Notes under the pieces: generated by a model | Databases searched by the model: none | What the model saw: only the letters and a program-made list of their open reading frames with translations | What the model was told of the DNA's origin: nothing | Translations under genes and position numbers: made by a program | DNA from: Bacteroidales bacterium | GTDB taxonomy: Bacteria; Bacteroidota; Bacteroidia; Bacteroidales; F082 | DNA length: 40,386 nt | Direction of reading: 5' to 3' | Assembly: GCA_017428285.1 (NCBI GenBank) | Contig: JAFRRE010000054.1 | Coordinates: forward strand, 1-40,386 | Shown here: positions 16,878 to 25,000 of the stretch, piece by piece | How the letters are laid out: every line of letters starts with the position of its first letter | How positions within the stretch are numbered: position 1 is the stretch's first letter

Positions 16878-18020
16878 ATGGCCAAAGAACAACATTACAT
16901 AGACTTCGATGAATATATCCGGCAAGGGGAGCCCGAAAAGAGCAAACGCGCCGATGCATGGCGCGTGGCCATCGGACTACAGGCCGTGGACGGATTGACC
17001 ACCTCTAACTATCTCAATGAGACCGCCCGCCGCAATATCGAAGGCGAGATCAATATTGACGAAGCACGTCAACTTGTCAAAACCTATTATCAGAAAAAGA
17101 CAACACGCGAGCCCGATGACGATGAGAAGCAGGAAGCCGACGAAGTTTCAGGCAATATCTCGAAACTGCTCCAAACTGACGCATTCACCTATAGCGTGGC
17201 CGGATTCGCAGCCATTCATAAAGCCATCTTCGATGGGGTGTTCAAACACGCCGGCAGATTCCGCGACTATGACATCACAAAAAAGGAATGGGTACTTCGC
17301 GGTGACACTGTACAATACGCCCGTTGGCAGGACTTACGCATGACCCTCCAATATGACCTTGACCAAGAACGTCTATTCGATTATACTGACTTAAACAAGG
17401 ATCAGATGGTGGAACATATCGCAAAGTTTGTCTCAGGCCTCTGGGAGATACACCCGTTTGGCGAAGGCAACACACGAACTACTGCCGTCTTTACCATCAA
17501 ATACCTGCGGTCATTGGGATTCGATGTTAACAACGACCTGTTCGAACAGAATTCATGGTATTTCCGCAATGCCCTAGTTAGAGCCAACTATCGTAACCTG
17601 ACCAAAGGCGTTAACTACGAACCCATTTTCCTTGTCAGATTCTTCCGCAACCTCTTGCTTGGCGATAACAACGTGCTGAAAAACAGATATATGATTATCA
17701 ATCCTCCCGAGGAATGGAAAATGCCTGAAAACAGAGAATCACCCGACAAGCTACCCGACAAGTTACCCGACAAGTTCGATACTGATAATGACTATATCAA
17801 GAAATTAATCAAGGTCGTTGGAAATAATAAATTGTCTATAAGGGAAATACTAGATGCAATCGGCCTGAAAAACAGAGAGAGTTTCATGGAAGTCTACCTT
17901 AATCCCGCCATTTCCGAAGGTTTCGTCCGTCTGCTTTATCCCGACAAGCCGCGCCATCCCAGGCAAAAATATCTGCTGACGGCGAAAGGGCTTGCGCTCT
18001 ATAAGGAAATAATCGGGTAA
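16878..18020 (+). CDS. Fic/DOC-family AMPylase-like protein
   Basis: From the ATG at 16878 the protein is 380 aa. The Fic motif HPFGEGNTR is at residues 192-200, close to the consensus HPFx[D/E]GNGR. His, Glu, Asn and Arg are kept, and the usual second Gly is Thr. Fic proteins transfer AMP or related groups to target proteins. An N-terminal helix with NIEGEI (53-58) may be the inhibitory segment, though it does not fit the S/TxxxE[G/N] form exactly. After the catalytic domain a linker made of PDKL units (PDKLPDKLPDKF) leads to a C-terminal winged-helix-like region. The gene is divergent from the Ssp operon across the repeat cluster and may be a separate island component. Confidence 0.9.
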   Translation: MAKEQHYIDFDEYIRQGEPEKSKRADAWRVAIGLQAVDGLTTSNYLNETARRNIEGEINIDEARQLVKTYYQKKTTREPDDDEKQEADEVSGNISKLLQTDAFTYSVAGFAAIHKAIFDGVFKHAGRFRDYDITKKEWVLRGDTVQYARWQDLRMTLQYDLDQERLFDYTDLNKDQMVEHIAKFVSGLWEIHPFGEGNTRTTAVFTIKYLRSLGFDVNNDLFEQNSWYFRNALVRANYRNLTKGVNYEPIFLVRFFRNLLLGDNNVLKNRYMIINPPEEWKMPENRESPDKLPDKLPDKFDTDNDYIKKLIKVVGNNKLSIREILDAIGLKNRESFMEVYLNPAISEGFVRLLYPDKPRHPRQKYLLTAKGLALYKEIIG

Positions 18021-18137
18021 CTTCAAGAGATTGACTTCGTCGAAATGCTCCGCATTCGGCGAAGCCAATCTTCGATTTCCGGATCAAGTCCGGAATGACT
18101 CTCAAGTGTGTAATGGTGGAATTATGAGGTTTCCGCT

Positions 18138-18252
18138 ATGCGGGAATGGAGTTATTGTTATCAGGTACCACGCGGCGGCTTGAAACGTTTACGGGTCGTA
18201 AGCGTTACCTGCCGCCGCTGGTCACTCTACGTACTCCTCCATTCCCGAAGGG
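18138..18252. repeat. Long nested hairpin element
   Basis: Outer arms cgggaatggag and ctccattcccg enclose inner arms gcggcggc and gccgccgc, and at the centre aacgtttac faces gtaagcgtt across a 5-bp loop. The nesting suggests one imperfect cruciform of about 115 bp. It has no T-run or coding content. The preceding 18040-18095 interval resembles dispersed repeats (cggcgaagccaatcttcga). It is probably a REP/MITE-like unit that may also stop transcription after fic. Confidence 0.6.
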
Positions 18253-18277
18253 AATCTAATTTCTCAATTAAAATGCT

Positions 18278-18285
18278 TATCTTTG
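18278..18285 (+). promoter_or_regulatory. Candidate -7 box for the DIP1984-family gene
   Basis: TATCTTTG, a perfect TAnnTTTG match, 19 bp before the ATG. No TTTG -33 is visible at the usual distance. Confidence 0.6.
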
Positions 18286-18304
18286 CCACCAAAATCCACC
18301 CACT

Positions 18305-18760
18305 ATGAAACTCGCAGAAGCATTAAGCATCAGGAAAGACCTGCAAAAGCGCATCCAACAATTAGGACAGCGCATACAGAACAACGTGAAAGTGCAGGAG
18401 GGCGACATGCCTTCGGAAGAGCCTTTGGAGCTGATGAAGGAACTCGACGCCTGCCTCACGCAGCTCGAGGACCTCATCTGGCGCATCAACGCCACCAACA
18501 TGCAGACCACCAATGCCCAGGGCGTCACCCTCACCCAACTCATGGCCCGCAAGGACGTGCTGACCATGCGCGTCAGCAACCTGCGCAGCATCTTCGACAC
18601 CGCCTCGGCGGGACAAGACCGCTACTCGCGCTCGGAGATCAAGACGGTGACCGTGGTCGACGTGAAAGCCATCGGAAAGAAGGTGGACGAATGCTCCGCG
18701 CAGCTGCGCCAACTCGACATGGAGATACAATCACTCAACTTCCAGACCGAGCTGGTCTGA
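18305..18760 (+). CDS. DIP1984-family protein
   Basis: A 151-aa, mostly alpha-helical protein. It begins MKLAEALSIRKDLQKRIQQL and contains INATNMQT and GVTLTQLMARKD segments, which I recognise as DIP1984 family. The cellular function is not established; older annotations call relatives septicolysin. No signal peptide or membrane segment is present. It is monocistronic, with its own -7 box, and is followed by an inverted-repeat element. The codon use is G+C-rich, like the core genes. Confidence 0.8.
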   Translation: MKLAEALSIRKDLQKRIQQLGQRIQNNVKVQEGDMPSEEPLELMKELDACLTQLEDLIWRINATNMQTTNAQGVTLTQLMARKDVLTMRVSNLRSIFDTASAGQDRYSRSEIKTVTVVDVKAIGKKVDECSAQLRQLDMEIQSLNFQTELV

Positions 18761-18763
18761 ACC

Positions 18764-18942
18764 ACAAGGCATCCGCATTTGTAGGGCGAACCGAACCCCC
18801 ACCATTGATCGTTGCCCGGAGCCGGCAGCACCCGTTCACGATGAACAGCACGGCGCAGGCTCAGCACGTTGTCACCCGAATGCACGGCTTAGGCCGCACG
18901 GCGCACTACCGACCGGTTGACTATGGATGTCGGATGCCTTGT
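18764..18942. repeat. Inverted-repeat-bounded element between convergent genes
   Basis: Perfect 12-bp terminal arms (acaaggcatccg and cggatgccttgt) enclose 155 bp with no credible reading frame. A ttgtaggg word starts the interior and recurs just outside the right arm (18952). It looks like a small non-autonomous element or dispersed repeat between convergently transcribed genes. No target-site duplication could be defined. Confidence 0.5.
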
Positions 18943-18970
18943 TTCTTTACTTTTGTAGGGTGGAGCCCCA

Positions 18971-19198
18971 TCAATACTCCTCCTCGCGTTCTATGCCCAT
19001 GAAGCCGAAGAGGCAGAGCAAGAGATAGAACGGTAACAACCCAAGAAGGCCGGAGATGATGCCGCCCTTCCAGGTGGGATTGTTCATGACCGAGCGGCCC
19101 ATGGCTTTCAACACCATGATGCCCACAATGGCCGATGCCATCAATACTGTTGCAATGATTAACCACATAATGCTCAATTGTTTTTTAGGTTTGTCCAT
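18971..19198 (-). CDS. Small two-helix membrane protein, unknown
   Basis: A 75-aa protein starting MDKPKKQLSIMW. There are two hydrophobic segments (about 9-31 and 47-67) and a charged C-terminal tail (GIEREEEY), so both ends are probably cytoplasmic. The frame stays open 17 codons upstream, but those residues overlap a terminator-like hairpin and lack membrane-protein character, so I start at 19198. No family was recognised. It lies downstream of the TonB receptor on the same strand, possibly partly separated by the terminator. Confidence 0.65.
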   Translation of the reverse strand: MDKPKKQLSIMWLIIATVLMASAIVGIMVLKAMGRSVMNNPTWKGGIISGLLGLLPFYLLLCLFGFMGIEREEEY

Positions 19199-19230
19199 TG
19201 GGTTGCAATAATCGTACCAACTTTGTTGGC

Positions 19231-19251
19231 AAAAAAAGTTTGCCCCCAAAC
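19231..19251 (-). terminator. Weak terminator after the TonB receptor gene
   Basis: On the minus strand, GTTTG-GGGG-CAAAC forms a 5-bp stem just past the receptor's stop, followed at once by seven T. The stem is short, so read-through into the 75-aa gene is likely. Confidence 0.5.
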
Positions 19252-19257
19252 CCCAGA

Positions 19258-21189
19258 CTAATACCTATACTCCCCCATCACCTCAAAACTCCTCCCCGGC
19301 ATGGCACGCCAAATGACATTCTGGTAGTCCTTGTTGGTGAGGTTGTTGCAGCGCAACTCGATGCGGAATTTCTTGAGCTGTTTGCCGAGAGCGACATGAT
19401 GCAGCACATACGAGGGCAGGTCGTAGGCGAAGAACTCCTGTTCATTATAAGAGGTGCTACGGCGCCCCGTCACCTCGACGGTATAGCTCAGGTTCCAGGT
19501 CTTCCATTGCGTGTTGAGGAATACATTGGCATGGTGGCGCGGGATGTAAATCAGCTGTTTGCCATTGGTGCCTTGGGCAACGGCTTTCTCGCTCTCATCG
19601 GTGGTGACGGTGAAGACATAATTGCCCGACAACGTGACCTTCCAATCCTCCTTGACAAAAGCCGCATCGATATGGTTCTCGATGCCACGTGCATAAACCT
19701 TGGACACGTTCTCGGGCACCCAGAATCGGTACGAGGTCGGCATCCATTGGATCCAGTTCTTCACGTTGGAGAAATAGCCGCCCGTGCGCAGGTCGAGCTT
19801 AAAAGGGCCTTTTTGCAGGCCATATTTCACGGCTAAGTCGACCGTGCGACCGTTCTCGGGCAAGAGGTCAGGGTTGCCGCCAGGATACCAATAAAGGTCG
19901 TTCAACGAGGGGTTGCGGTAGTTGTGGCTGTAGCCCAAGGTGAAACTCAAAGCTTTATAAAAGGGCATCTGATACGAGAAAGTGGCCGTCGGGAAAAGCC
20001 CCATGCCCTTGCCGTCGGCCCAGTCGTAGCGGGCGGTAAGGTTGAGTTGGGCACAATCGAAAGGCTCGCCGCTAATAGCCGCATAGGTCGACACCAGATT
20101 GCGGCGTTTCTGTCCCGTGTAGTTGTTGCTCCTCACCTGCTCGTTGTCCCATTGCAATTTGGCCTTCAGCGTCCAGCTCTGGTAAAGCTGTTGTTCCAGA
20201 TTGGCGATTTGGTGCAGAATCAGGGCGTGGTTCTGTGAATTAATAAAGGTGACGGTGTCGTCGGTCACAGGGTTGCGCGTCAAAAGGAAATAGCGTTGGT
20301 TTTCCACGAAGGCCGCCGACTTCAACTGCAAGCTGCCTGTCTCCCAGAAGGTCTTGAAGGAAACAAAGTTGCGGGAGAAATTATCTCGCGTCCATTCCTC
20401 TGAGTTGAGGTTGAACACGTTGGGCATGATGGGCGGCAGGTTGCGGTTGTTCCATTGGTTCCACGACGACACGGAGATGACGCTCTTGCCCAACAGCACG
20501 CTCATCTCGGGCATCACGCCGTAGTCGACAAAGTCGGCATTGCGCTGTTTCATCGTCTCATGTGGTATGGTGGCCAAGTTCTCGTATTCAAAGTCATTGT
20601 CCGAGGAGTTGCGGTAGGCTTTCACGCGAAACGAGAACCGTTTGCCATAGTTGCCCACGGTGATGAAGCTGCCGAGGGTGTTGAAACTGCCATAGGTCTG
20701 TTTGAGGTCGAGGAGAAAGCCGTCGCCGAAGTGGTGCGTGTTGTCGATGTTGACTGCGCCGCCCAGGCCGCCGCTGTTGTTGGAGGTGCCACTGCCCCAG
20801 TTGAGGCTGACGTCATCGGCCAGAAACACGGGGATGGTGCTGAAGTCGACCTGTCCGAGGCTGGGCGCATTGAGTTGGAAGCCGTTCCAAAGCACCAAGG
20901 TGTGGCTGGCCGTCGTGCCACGAAACGAAGCCGTGGAAGTACCGCCCGGACCGTAGGTCTTGATAAATACAGGGCTATGCTGAATCAACAGATCCGAAAG
21001 GCTTGAGGTGCTTTTGGACTGCAGCACAAGGGTGTCGAGCTTACGGGCCACCAAAGGCTTCAAGGTCTCCACCGACTCTTTGTCGCCGATCACCTCGACG
21101 GATTGCAGCATAATAGTATCTTGGGCATGAAGCTGCGAAAGCATCATGCCCAAGAATATCAAGACAATAACTCTGAAATAGCGGTTCAA
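19258..21189 (-). CDS. TonB-dependent outer-membrane receptor
   Basis: A 643-aa receptor with a signal peptide (residues 1-22, ending LHAQ) and a short TonB-box-like segment (MLQSVEVIG). The plug domain (about 45-155) has the typical FRGTTASHTLVLWNG and GLGGAVNID motifs. A 22-strand-type barrel follows, ending in an aromatic residue (EVMGEYRY), as outer-membrane proteins do. The compact size and lack of a SusC-type N-terminal extension or SusD neighbour point to a BtuB/siderophore-class transporter. The substrate cannot be read from the sequence, and no cobalamin riboswitch was seen. Its ATG overlaps the upstream MORN-repeat gene by 4 bp. Confidence 0.9.
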   Translation of the reverse strand: MNRYFRVIVLIFLGMMLSQLHAQDTIMLQSVEVIGDKESVETLKPLVARKLDTLVLQSKSTSSLSDLLIQHSPVFIKTYGPGGTSTASFRGTTASHTLVLWNGFQLNAPSLGQVDFSTIPVFLADDVSLNWGSGTSNNSGGLGGAVNIDNTHHFGDGFLLDLKQTYGSFNTLGSFITVGNYGKRFSFRVKAYRNSSDNDFEYENLATIPHETMKQRNADFVDYGVMPEMSVLLGKSVISVSSWNQWNNRNLPPIMPNVFNLNSEEWTRDNFSRNFVSFKTFWETGSLQLKSAAFVENQRYFLLTRNPVTDDTVTFINSQNHALILHQIANLEQQLYQSWTLKAKLQWDNEQVRSNNYTGQKRRNLVSTYAAISGEPFDCAQLNLTARYDWADGKGMGLFPTATFSYQMPFYKALSFTLGYSHNYRNPSLNDLYWYPGGNPDLLPENGRTVDLAVKYGLQKGPFKLDLRTGGYFSNVKNWIQWMPTSYRFWVPENVSKVYARGIENHIDAAFVKEDWKVTLSGNYVFTVTTDESEKAVAQGTNGKQLIYIPRHHANVFLNTQWKTWNLSYTVEVTGRRSTSYNEQEFFAYDLPSYVLHHVALGKQLKKFRIELRCNNLTNKDYQNVIWRAMPGRSFEVMGEYRY

Positions 21190-21956
21190 GGCTTCTTCAC
21201 TTCCTTTTTAACGTCCTGCAACTTCACTTTATCCATCTTTTCTACCCCTTGAACCTTTTTGGCACCAGATTCCATTTTCAGCTCTTTTCCCTTCTTCAGA
21301 TCCTTTTCTTTATCTTCCTGCGGCTTCTGCTTCTGAGCGTAGGTCTTCTCCTTACCTTGAAGCTTGCCGTTCTTGTATGAAGCCTCTTTCTTGAGGGAGC
21401 CGTCCTCATAGAAAGACTGTTGCAGCCCATTGAATTGGCCATCCGTATATTCGATGGTCATTTTCTTGACACCGCTCTCATAGAACCAAGTGGTCAGGCC
21501 ATTGCGATAGCCCTCTTTGTATTCCGCCACCTCAAGGTTACCGCCCTTCTCATAGCAAAGCACCTGCTTGCCGTCCAGGACACCGTTTTTATAGGTGTTC
21601 ATCTTCGAGAGGCGACCACCACGGAACCACTCACTGCATTGTCCTTCGAGCATATCATTCTTATATTCAGCCTTTTTCGTAATCGAACCCGTCTTATCGA
21701 TCTCAATAAAAACGCCGTTTTTCTTACCGTTTTGGTAATTCACAATCTTCTTAGGCAAATAGGTGTTGTTGTTGAAATACTCAATCCATGTACCTTCTTT
21801 CTTTCCATTCACGACATTACCCTCGATGGTGCATTCACCGGCATTGGTCGTAAACATTCCGTTTTTGGCTTTAGAAACATCCACGCTTTCGATGGTTTGC
21901 GCGAACATAGGCATGGCAAACAAAGCCATTGCAATGATAATCAAAGTTTTACGCAT
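21186..21956 (-). CDS. YwqK/MORN-repeat exported protein
   Basis: A 256-aa protein with a signal peptide (1-20, ending MFAQ). It has about seven repeats of ~22 residues in the MORN/YwqK pattern (NGKKEGTWIEYF, NGKKNGVFIEI, NGLTTWFYESG, NGKLQGKEK), each beginning with a G/N turn. The C-terminal ~50 residues are lysine-rich. The YwqK family is often labelled an antitoxin, but an exported copy coupled to a TonB receptor is more likely a periplasmic or surface accessory. It is first in a two-gene unit with the receptor. Confidence 0.8.
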   Translation of the reverse strand: MRKTLIIIAMALFAMPMFAQTIESVDVSKAKNGMFTTNAGECTIEGNVVNGKKEGTWIEYFNNNTYLPKKIVNYQNGKKNGVFIEIDKTGSITKKAEYKNDMLEGQCSEWFRGGRLSKMNTYKNGVLDGKQVLCYEKGGNLEVAEYKEGYRNGLTTWFYESGVKKMTIEYTDGQFNGLQQSFYEDGSLKKEASYKNGKLQGKEKTYAQKQKPQEDKEKDLKKGKELKMESGAKKVQGVEKMDKVKLQDVKKEVKKP

Positions 21957-21980
21957 TTCTCTTTTCTTTTAATGATTGGA

Positions 21981-22014
21981 CAAAATTATAAAATTCACGG
22001 CAATTGGATGCAAT
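21981..22014 (-). promoter_or_regulatory. Promoter of the YwqK-TonB receptor operon
   Basis: Minus-strand TAATTTTG (21981-21988) matches TAnnTTTG, 25 bp before the ATG. ATTG at 22011-22014 could be the -33 element, 22 bp away, though it is imperfect. Confidence 0.55.
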
Positions 22015-22072
22015 TTTCATGCAAATTCTTCAAAATTCAGTTTTTTTTTCGGAATTTCGCGTCGTCAATCGC

Positions 22073-22170
22073 CTCTGGCTTTTGGCTCATGGCCTTTGGC
22101 AGCCACACAAAAAAAGATATGTTTTCTTCTTGTCATAAAGCTGCCAATAGCCAGTAGCCAATAGCCAGTG
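22073..22170. repeat. Pair of inverted 7-bp-period arrays
   Basis: The left part is a run of about four ggcNNNN units (ggctttt, ggctcat, ggccttt, ggc). The right part, about 22142-22170, repeats gccaata/gccagta about four times. The two parts are roughly complementary to each other across about 45 bp, so the transcript could fold back. They lie just upstream of the 99-aa gene at 22185. Confidence 0.55.
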
Positions 22171-22184
22171 CCAAAGAAAATCCA

Positions 22185-22484
22185 ATGAAAAAAATCGAAG
22201 TCAAAAACTTTAAGCTCTACACCACGGCGGTCATCAGCATCGAGTGGAAACAAGACCTGCTCAACGTCAACCTCGACCTCGCCATGATGCTCAAGATGAT
22301 GCGCATGGAAGGCCTCACCGAAGCCGACATCGAGCGTTACAGCAAAAGCGGACAGCCTATCCCCTTCAAGAAGGTGACGCTCATCCTCTTCCAGGACGAC
22401 AACAAGCCCGGACAATACTACACGGATGAGTCATTCTGCGAAGATGATGACCCGACGGTGTTTTATGTGGAAATCAAAGAATAA
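22185..22484 (+). CDS. Small conserved-looking protein, unknown
   Basis: A 99-aa soluble protein (MKKIEVKNFKLYTTAVISIE...). It looks like an alpha/beta domain, has a Met-rich helix (MMLKMMRMEGL) and ends in an acidic strand (DDDPTVFYVEIKE). No family was recognised. Its coding-like codon use (G+C-rich third positions) and its position, with a hairpin 3 bp after its stop, support a real gene. No consensus promoter was found; the repeats upstream may carry it. Confidence 0.65.
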   Translation: MKKIEVKNFKLYTTAVISIEWKQDLLNVNLDLAMMLKMMRMEGLTEADIERYSKSGQPIPFKKVTLILFQDDNKPGQYYTDESFCEDDDPTVFYVEIKE

Positions 22485-22487
22485 CGT

Positions 22488-22560
22488 TTGTAGGGCTGTC
22501 ACATTGTGGCAGCCGCTGTTTTCAACCCACAGCGGCTGCCGTAATACGACAGCCCTACAA
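22488..22560. repeat. 32-bp-arm hairpin between convergent genes
   Basis: The arms 22488-22519 and 22529-22560 are inverted repeats over 32 bp with about five mismatches and a 9-bp loop. The outer ends read ttgtagggctgtc and its complement. It lies exactly between two convergent genes and can stop transcription from both sides, but the ttgtaggg end word also occurs at other repeats in the window, so it is probably a dispersed element used as a terminator. Confidence 0.7.
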
Positions 22561-22580
22561 TCTGTTACCAATGCAATCTA

Positions 22581-24851
22581 TCAATGCAATGATTTAATGT
22601 ACTCATCAATCGCCTTGGCGGCTTTCTTGCCGGCGCCCATGGCGAGGATGACCGTGGCGGCACCACTCACTGCATCGCCACCGGCGAAGATGCCGGGACG
22701 TGAGGTCGTGCCCACCTCGTCGGCCACGATGCAACCCTTCTTGTTCAAGTCGAGGTTGCGGGTCGTGCTGCCAATCAGCGGGTTCGGCGAGGTACCGAGA
22801 GCCATGATGATCATGTCGACATCGAGGACAAACTCCGAGTCCTTGATCGGGACAGGGCTTCTGCGGCCAGAGGCATCGGGCTCACCCAGTTCGCATTTCA
22901 CGCACTTGAAGCCTTTCACCCAGCCGTTTTCGTCGCCCAGCACCTCAACAGGAGCCGTCAGCAGGTCGAAGATGACACCTTCTTCCTTGGCATGGTGCAC
23001 CTCCTCCACTCTCGCAGGCAGCTCGGCCTCGGAACGGCGGTATACGATATGCACCTCGGAACCGAGACGCAAAGCGGTACGAGCGGCATCCATAGCCACA
23101 TTACCACCACCGACCACAGCGACTTTCTTACCCACAAAGTTCGGGGTCTGATAGCCTTCCTTATAAGCGAAGAGCAGATTGTTACGGGTCAGGAACTCGT
23201 TGGCTGAAACCACACCACAAAGGTTTTCGCCCGGCACGTTCATCATCATCGGGAAACCAGCACCCGAGCCGACAAAAACCGCTTCAAAGCCTTCACGCTT
23301 CATCAACTCGTCGATGGTGATGGTGCGACCGACAACCACGTCCTTTTCGAACTTGGCGCCCAACTTACGCACGCTTTCCACTTCTTTCTTCACTACCGTG
23401 TCCTTAGGCAGACGGAACGACGGGATGCCATACATCAGCACACCGCCCAATTCGTGCAAGGCCTCGAAGATGGTGACATCATAGCCCATCGACAACAAAT
23501 CCTTGGCGCAGGTCAAGCCAGAAGGACCGCTACCGATGATGGCCACCTTATGACCGTTCGGGATGCTTTGGCTGCTGAAATGCAAGTCATGCTCGATGGC
23601 ATAGTCGCCAACGAAACGCTCCAGCTTGCCGATGGCGATAGGCTCGAATTTCTTGCCCATCACGCAGGCGCCTTCGCACTGGGTCTCTTGCGGACACACA
23701 CGACCGCAGACGGCCGGCAGTGCCGAGTCGCAGCTGATGACACCAGCAGCACCTTCGAAGTCGCCTTTTGCCACACGGGCGATGAAATCGGGAATATTGA
23801 CGTTGACAGGGCAATGTGCCACGCATTGCGGGCTCTTGCAGTGCAGGCAACGCTGGGCCTCCATGATGGCCATGTCGGCTGAATAGCCCAAGCACACCTC
23901 GTCGAAGTTATGGGCGCGGACTTCGGGCTTCTGTTCCGGCACCGGGACACGTTTTTTCTTATCGAAGGTCTCTTCCGAGATGCCTCCGATATGGCACTTA
24001 TGGCCTTCGGCTTTCTCCTCGGCTTGGAGCTGCTTGCGCGTCACCACATTATTATACATGGCTTGACGCTTCATGGCTTCGTCGAAGTCGACATCCTTAC
24101 CCAGGAATTCGGGACCGTCAATGCAGGTGAACTTGGTCTTGCCGGCGATGCTCACACGGCAGGCACCACACATGCCCGTACCATCGACCATAATCGAGTT
24201 GAGCGACACCGTGCAGCGGATACCCAATTCCTCGCAGGTCTTGGTGGCAAACTTCATCATGATCATAGGACCAATAGCGACAGCCTCGTCATACTGCTTG
24301 CCACTGGCCACGAGTTGACGCAACACATCGGTCACCAAGCCCTTACGGCCCGTGGAGCCGTCGTCAGAAGTGACATACAAGTTACTGACCTCAGCCAATT
24401 CCTTTTCGAAGATGAGCAAATCCTTGGTACGTGCACCGATGATACAGTCGGCTGTGGCACCATGGTCGTTCAACCACTTCACCTGAGGATAGATGGGAGC
24501 GATACCCACACCGCCGCCGATGAAGACGAACGAACGCTTGCGCAGTTCTTCAGCCGTCATCGTGGCAAACTCTGAGGGCTTGCCCAAGGGGCCGACGATG
24601 TCGGCGAAGCGGTCGCCTTCCTTGTATTCAGCCATTTTCCTGGTGGATTCGCCAATGGCCTTGAACACGATGGTCACCGTTCCCCTGACACGATGGTAGT
24701 CGCTGATGGTCAACGGGATACGTTCCGAGTGATCTTCCATCTTGATGATAAGGAACTGACCCGGAAGAGCCGAATGGGCGATACGCGGTGCATAGACGTC
24801 CATGAGGTAGGTCTCGGCCGCGAAGGTTTCTTTGTGTATAATCTCGAACAT
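22581..24851 (-). CDS. Fused FNR-type/PyrK-like subunit and NADPH-dependent GltD-like oxidoreductase
   Basis: A 756-aa fusion. Residues 1 to ~275 are a ferredoxin-NADP-reductase/PyrK-like domain binding FAD and NAD(P), with a 2Fe-2S cysteine set around GMCGAC and FTCIDG (about 225-245). Residues ~290-756 are a GltD-like flavoprotein: 4Fe-4S cysteines CLHCKSPQCVAHCP (near 338), further cysteines at CGRVCPQETQCEGAC, a GSGPSG dinucleotide fold (near 440), and an NADPH fold VVGGGNVAMDAA (near 583). Databases usually call this a bifunctional dihydroorotate dehydrogenase B NAD-binding subunit/glutamate synthase small chain. The layout equals fused NfnA and NfnB, so electron-bifurcating ferredoxin:NADP transhydrogenase is a serious alternative. 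No large glutamate synthase subunit is nearby. Confidence 0.9.
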   Translation of the reverse strand: MFEIIHKETFAAETYLMDVYAPRIAHSALPGQFLIIKMEDHSERIPLTISDYHRVRGTVTIVFKAIGESTRKMAEYKEGDRFADIVGPLGKPSEFATMTAEELRKRSFVFIGGGVGIAPIYPQVKWLNDHGATADCIIGARTKDLLIFEKELAEVSNLYVTSDDGSTGRKGLVTDVLRQLVASGKQYDEAVAIGPMIMMKFATKTCEELGIRCTVSLNSIMVDGTGMCGACRVSIAGKTKFTCIDGPEFLGKDVDFDEAMKRQAMYNNVVTRKQLQAEEKAEGHKCHIGGISEETFDKKKRVPVPEQKPEVRAHNFDEVCLGYSADMAIMEAQRCLHCKSPQCVAHCPVNVNIPDFIARVAKGDFEGAAGVISCDSALPAVCGRVCPQETQCEGACVMGKKFEPIAIGKLERFVGDYAIEHDLHFSSQSIPNGHKVAIIGSGPSGLTCAKDLLSMGYDVTIFEALHELGGVLMYGIPSFRLPKDTVVKKEVESVRKLGAKFEKDVVVGRTITIDELMKREGFEAVFVGSGAGFPMMMNVPGENLCGVVSANEFLTRNNLLFAYKEGYQTPNFVGKKVAVVGGGNVAMDAARTALRLGSEVHIVYRRSEAELPARVEEVHHAKEEGVIFDLLTAPVEVLGDENGWVKGFKCVKCELGEPDASGRRSPVPIKDSEFVLDVDMIIMALGTSPNPLIGSTTRNLDLNKKGCIVADEVGTTSRPGIFAGGDAVSGAATVILAMGAGKKAAKAIDEYIKSLH

Positions 24852-24895
24852 AATGATATGGAATATGAGTTAGTTTTTGCGAGAAAATCATCTTG

Positions 24896-24924
24896 CAAAT
24901 ATAGTGATTTTATTAAATTTCAAA
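24896..24924 (-). promoter_or_regulatory. Promoter of the fused oxidoreductase gene
   Basis: Minus-strand TATATTTG (24896-24903) is a consensus -7, with TTTG at 24921-24924 as a -33. The leader to the ATG at 24851 is about 40 nt. Confidence 0.7.
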
Positions 24925-24945
24925 GAAAATCACACAAAATTGCAC

Positions 24946-24972
24946 AAAAAAAGCCCCGAACAACTTCGGGGC
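24946..24972 (-). terminator. Rho-independent terminator after the TPR gene
   Basis: On the minus strand a G+C-rich stem (agccccgaa paired with ttcggggct, 4-nt loop) is followed by a run of T. It lies about 28 bp past the TPR gene's stop, upstream of the next gene's promoter. Confidence 0.85.
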
Positions 24973-25000
24973 TCCTTTGTTACATTAAGTCGGGATGAAC

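Noticed and set aside
19258..21956. Cobalamin riboswitch upstream of the TonB receptor operon
   Set aside because: The interval upstream of 21956 is short and A/T-rich and shows no B12-box-like segment, so vitamin B12 transport cannot be inferred.
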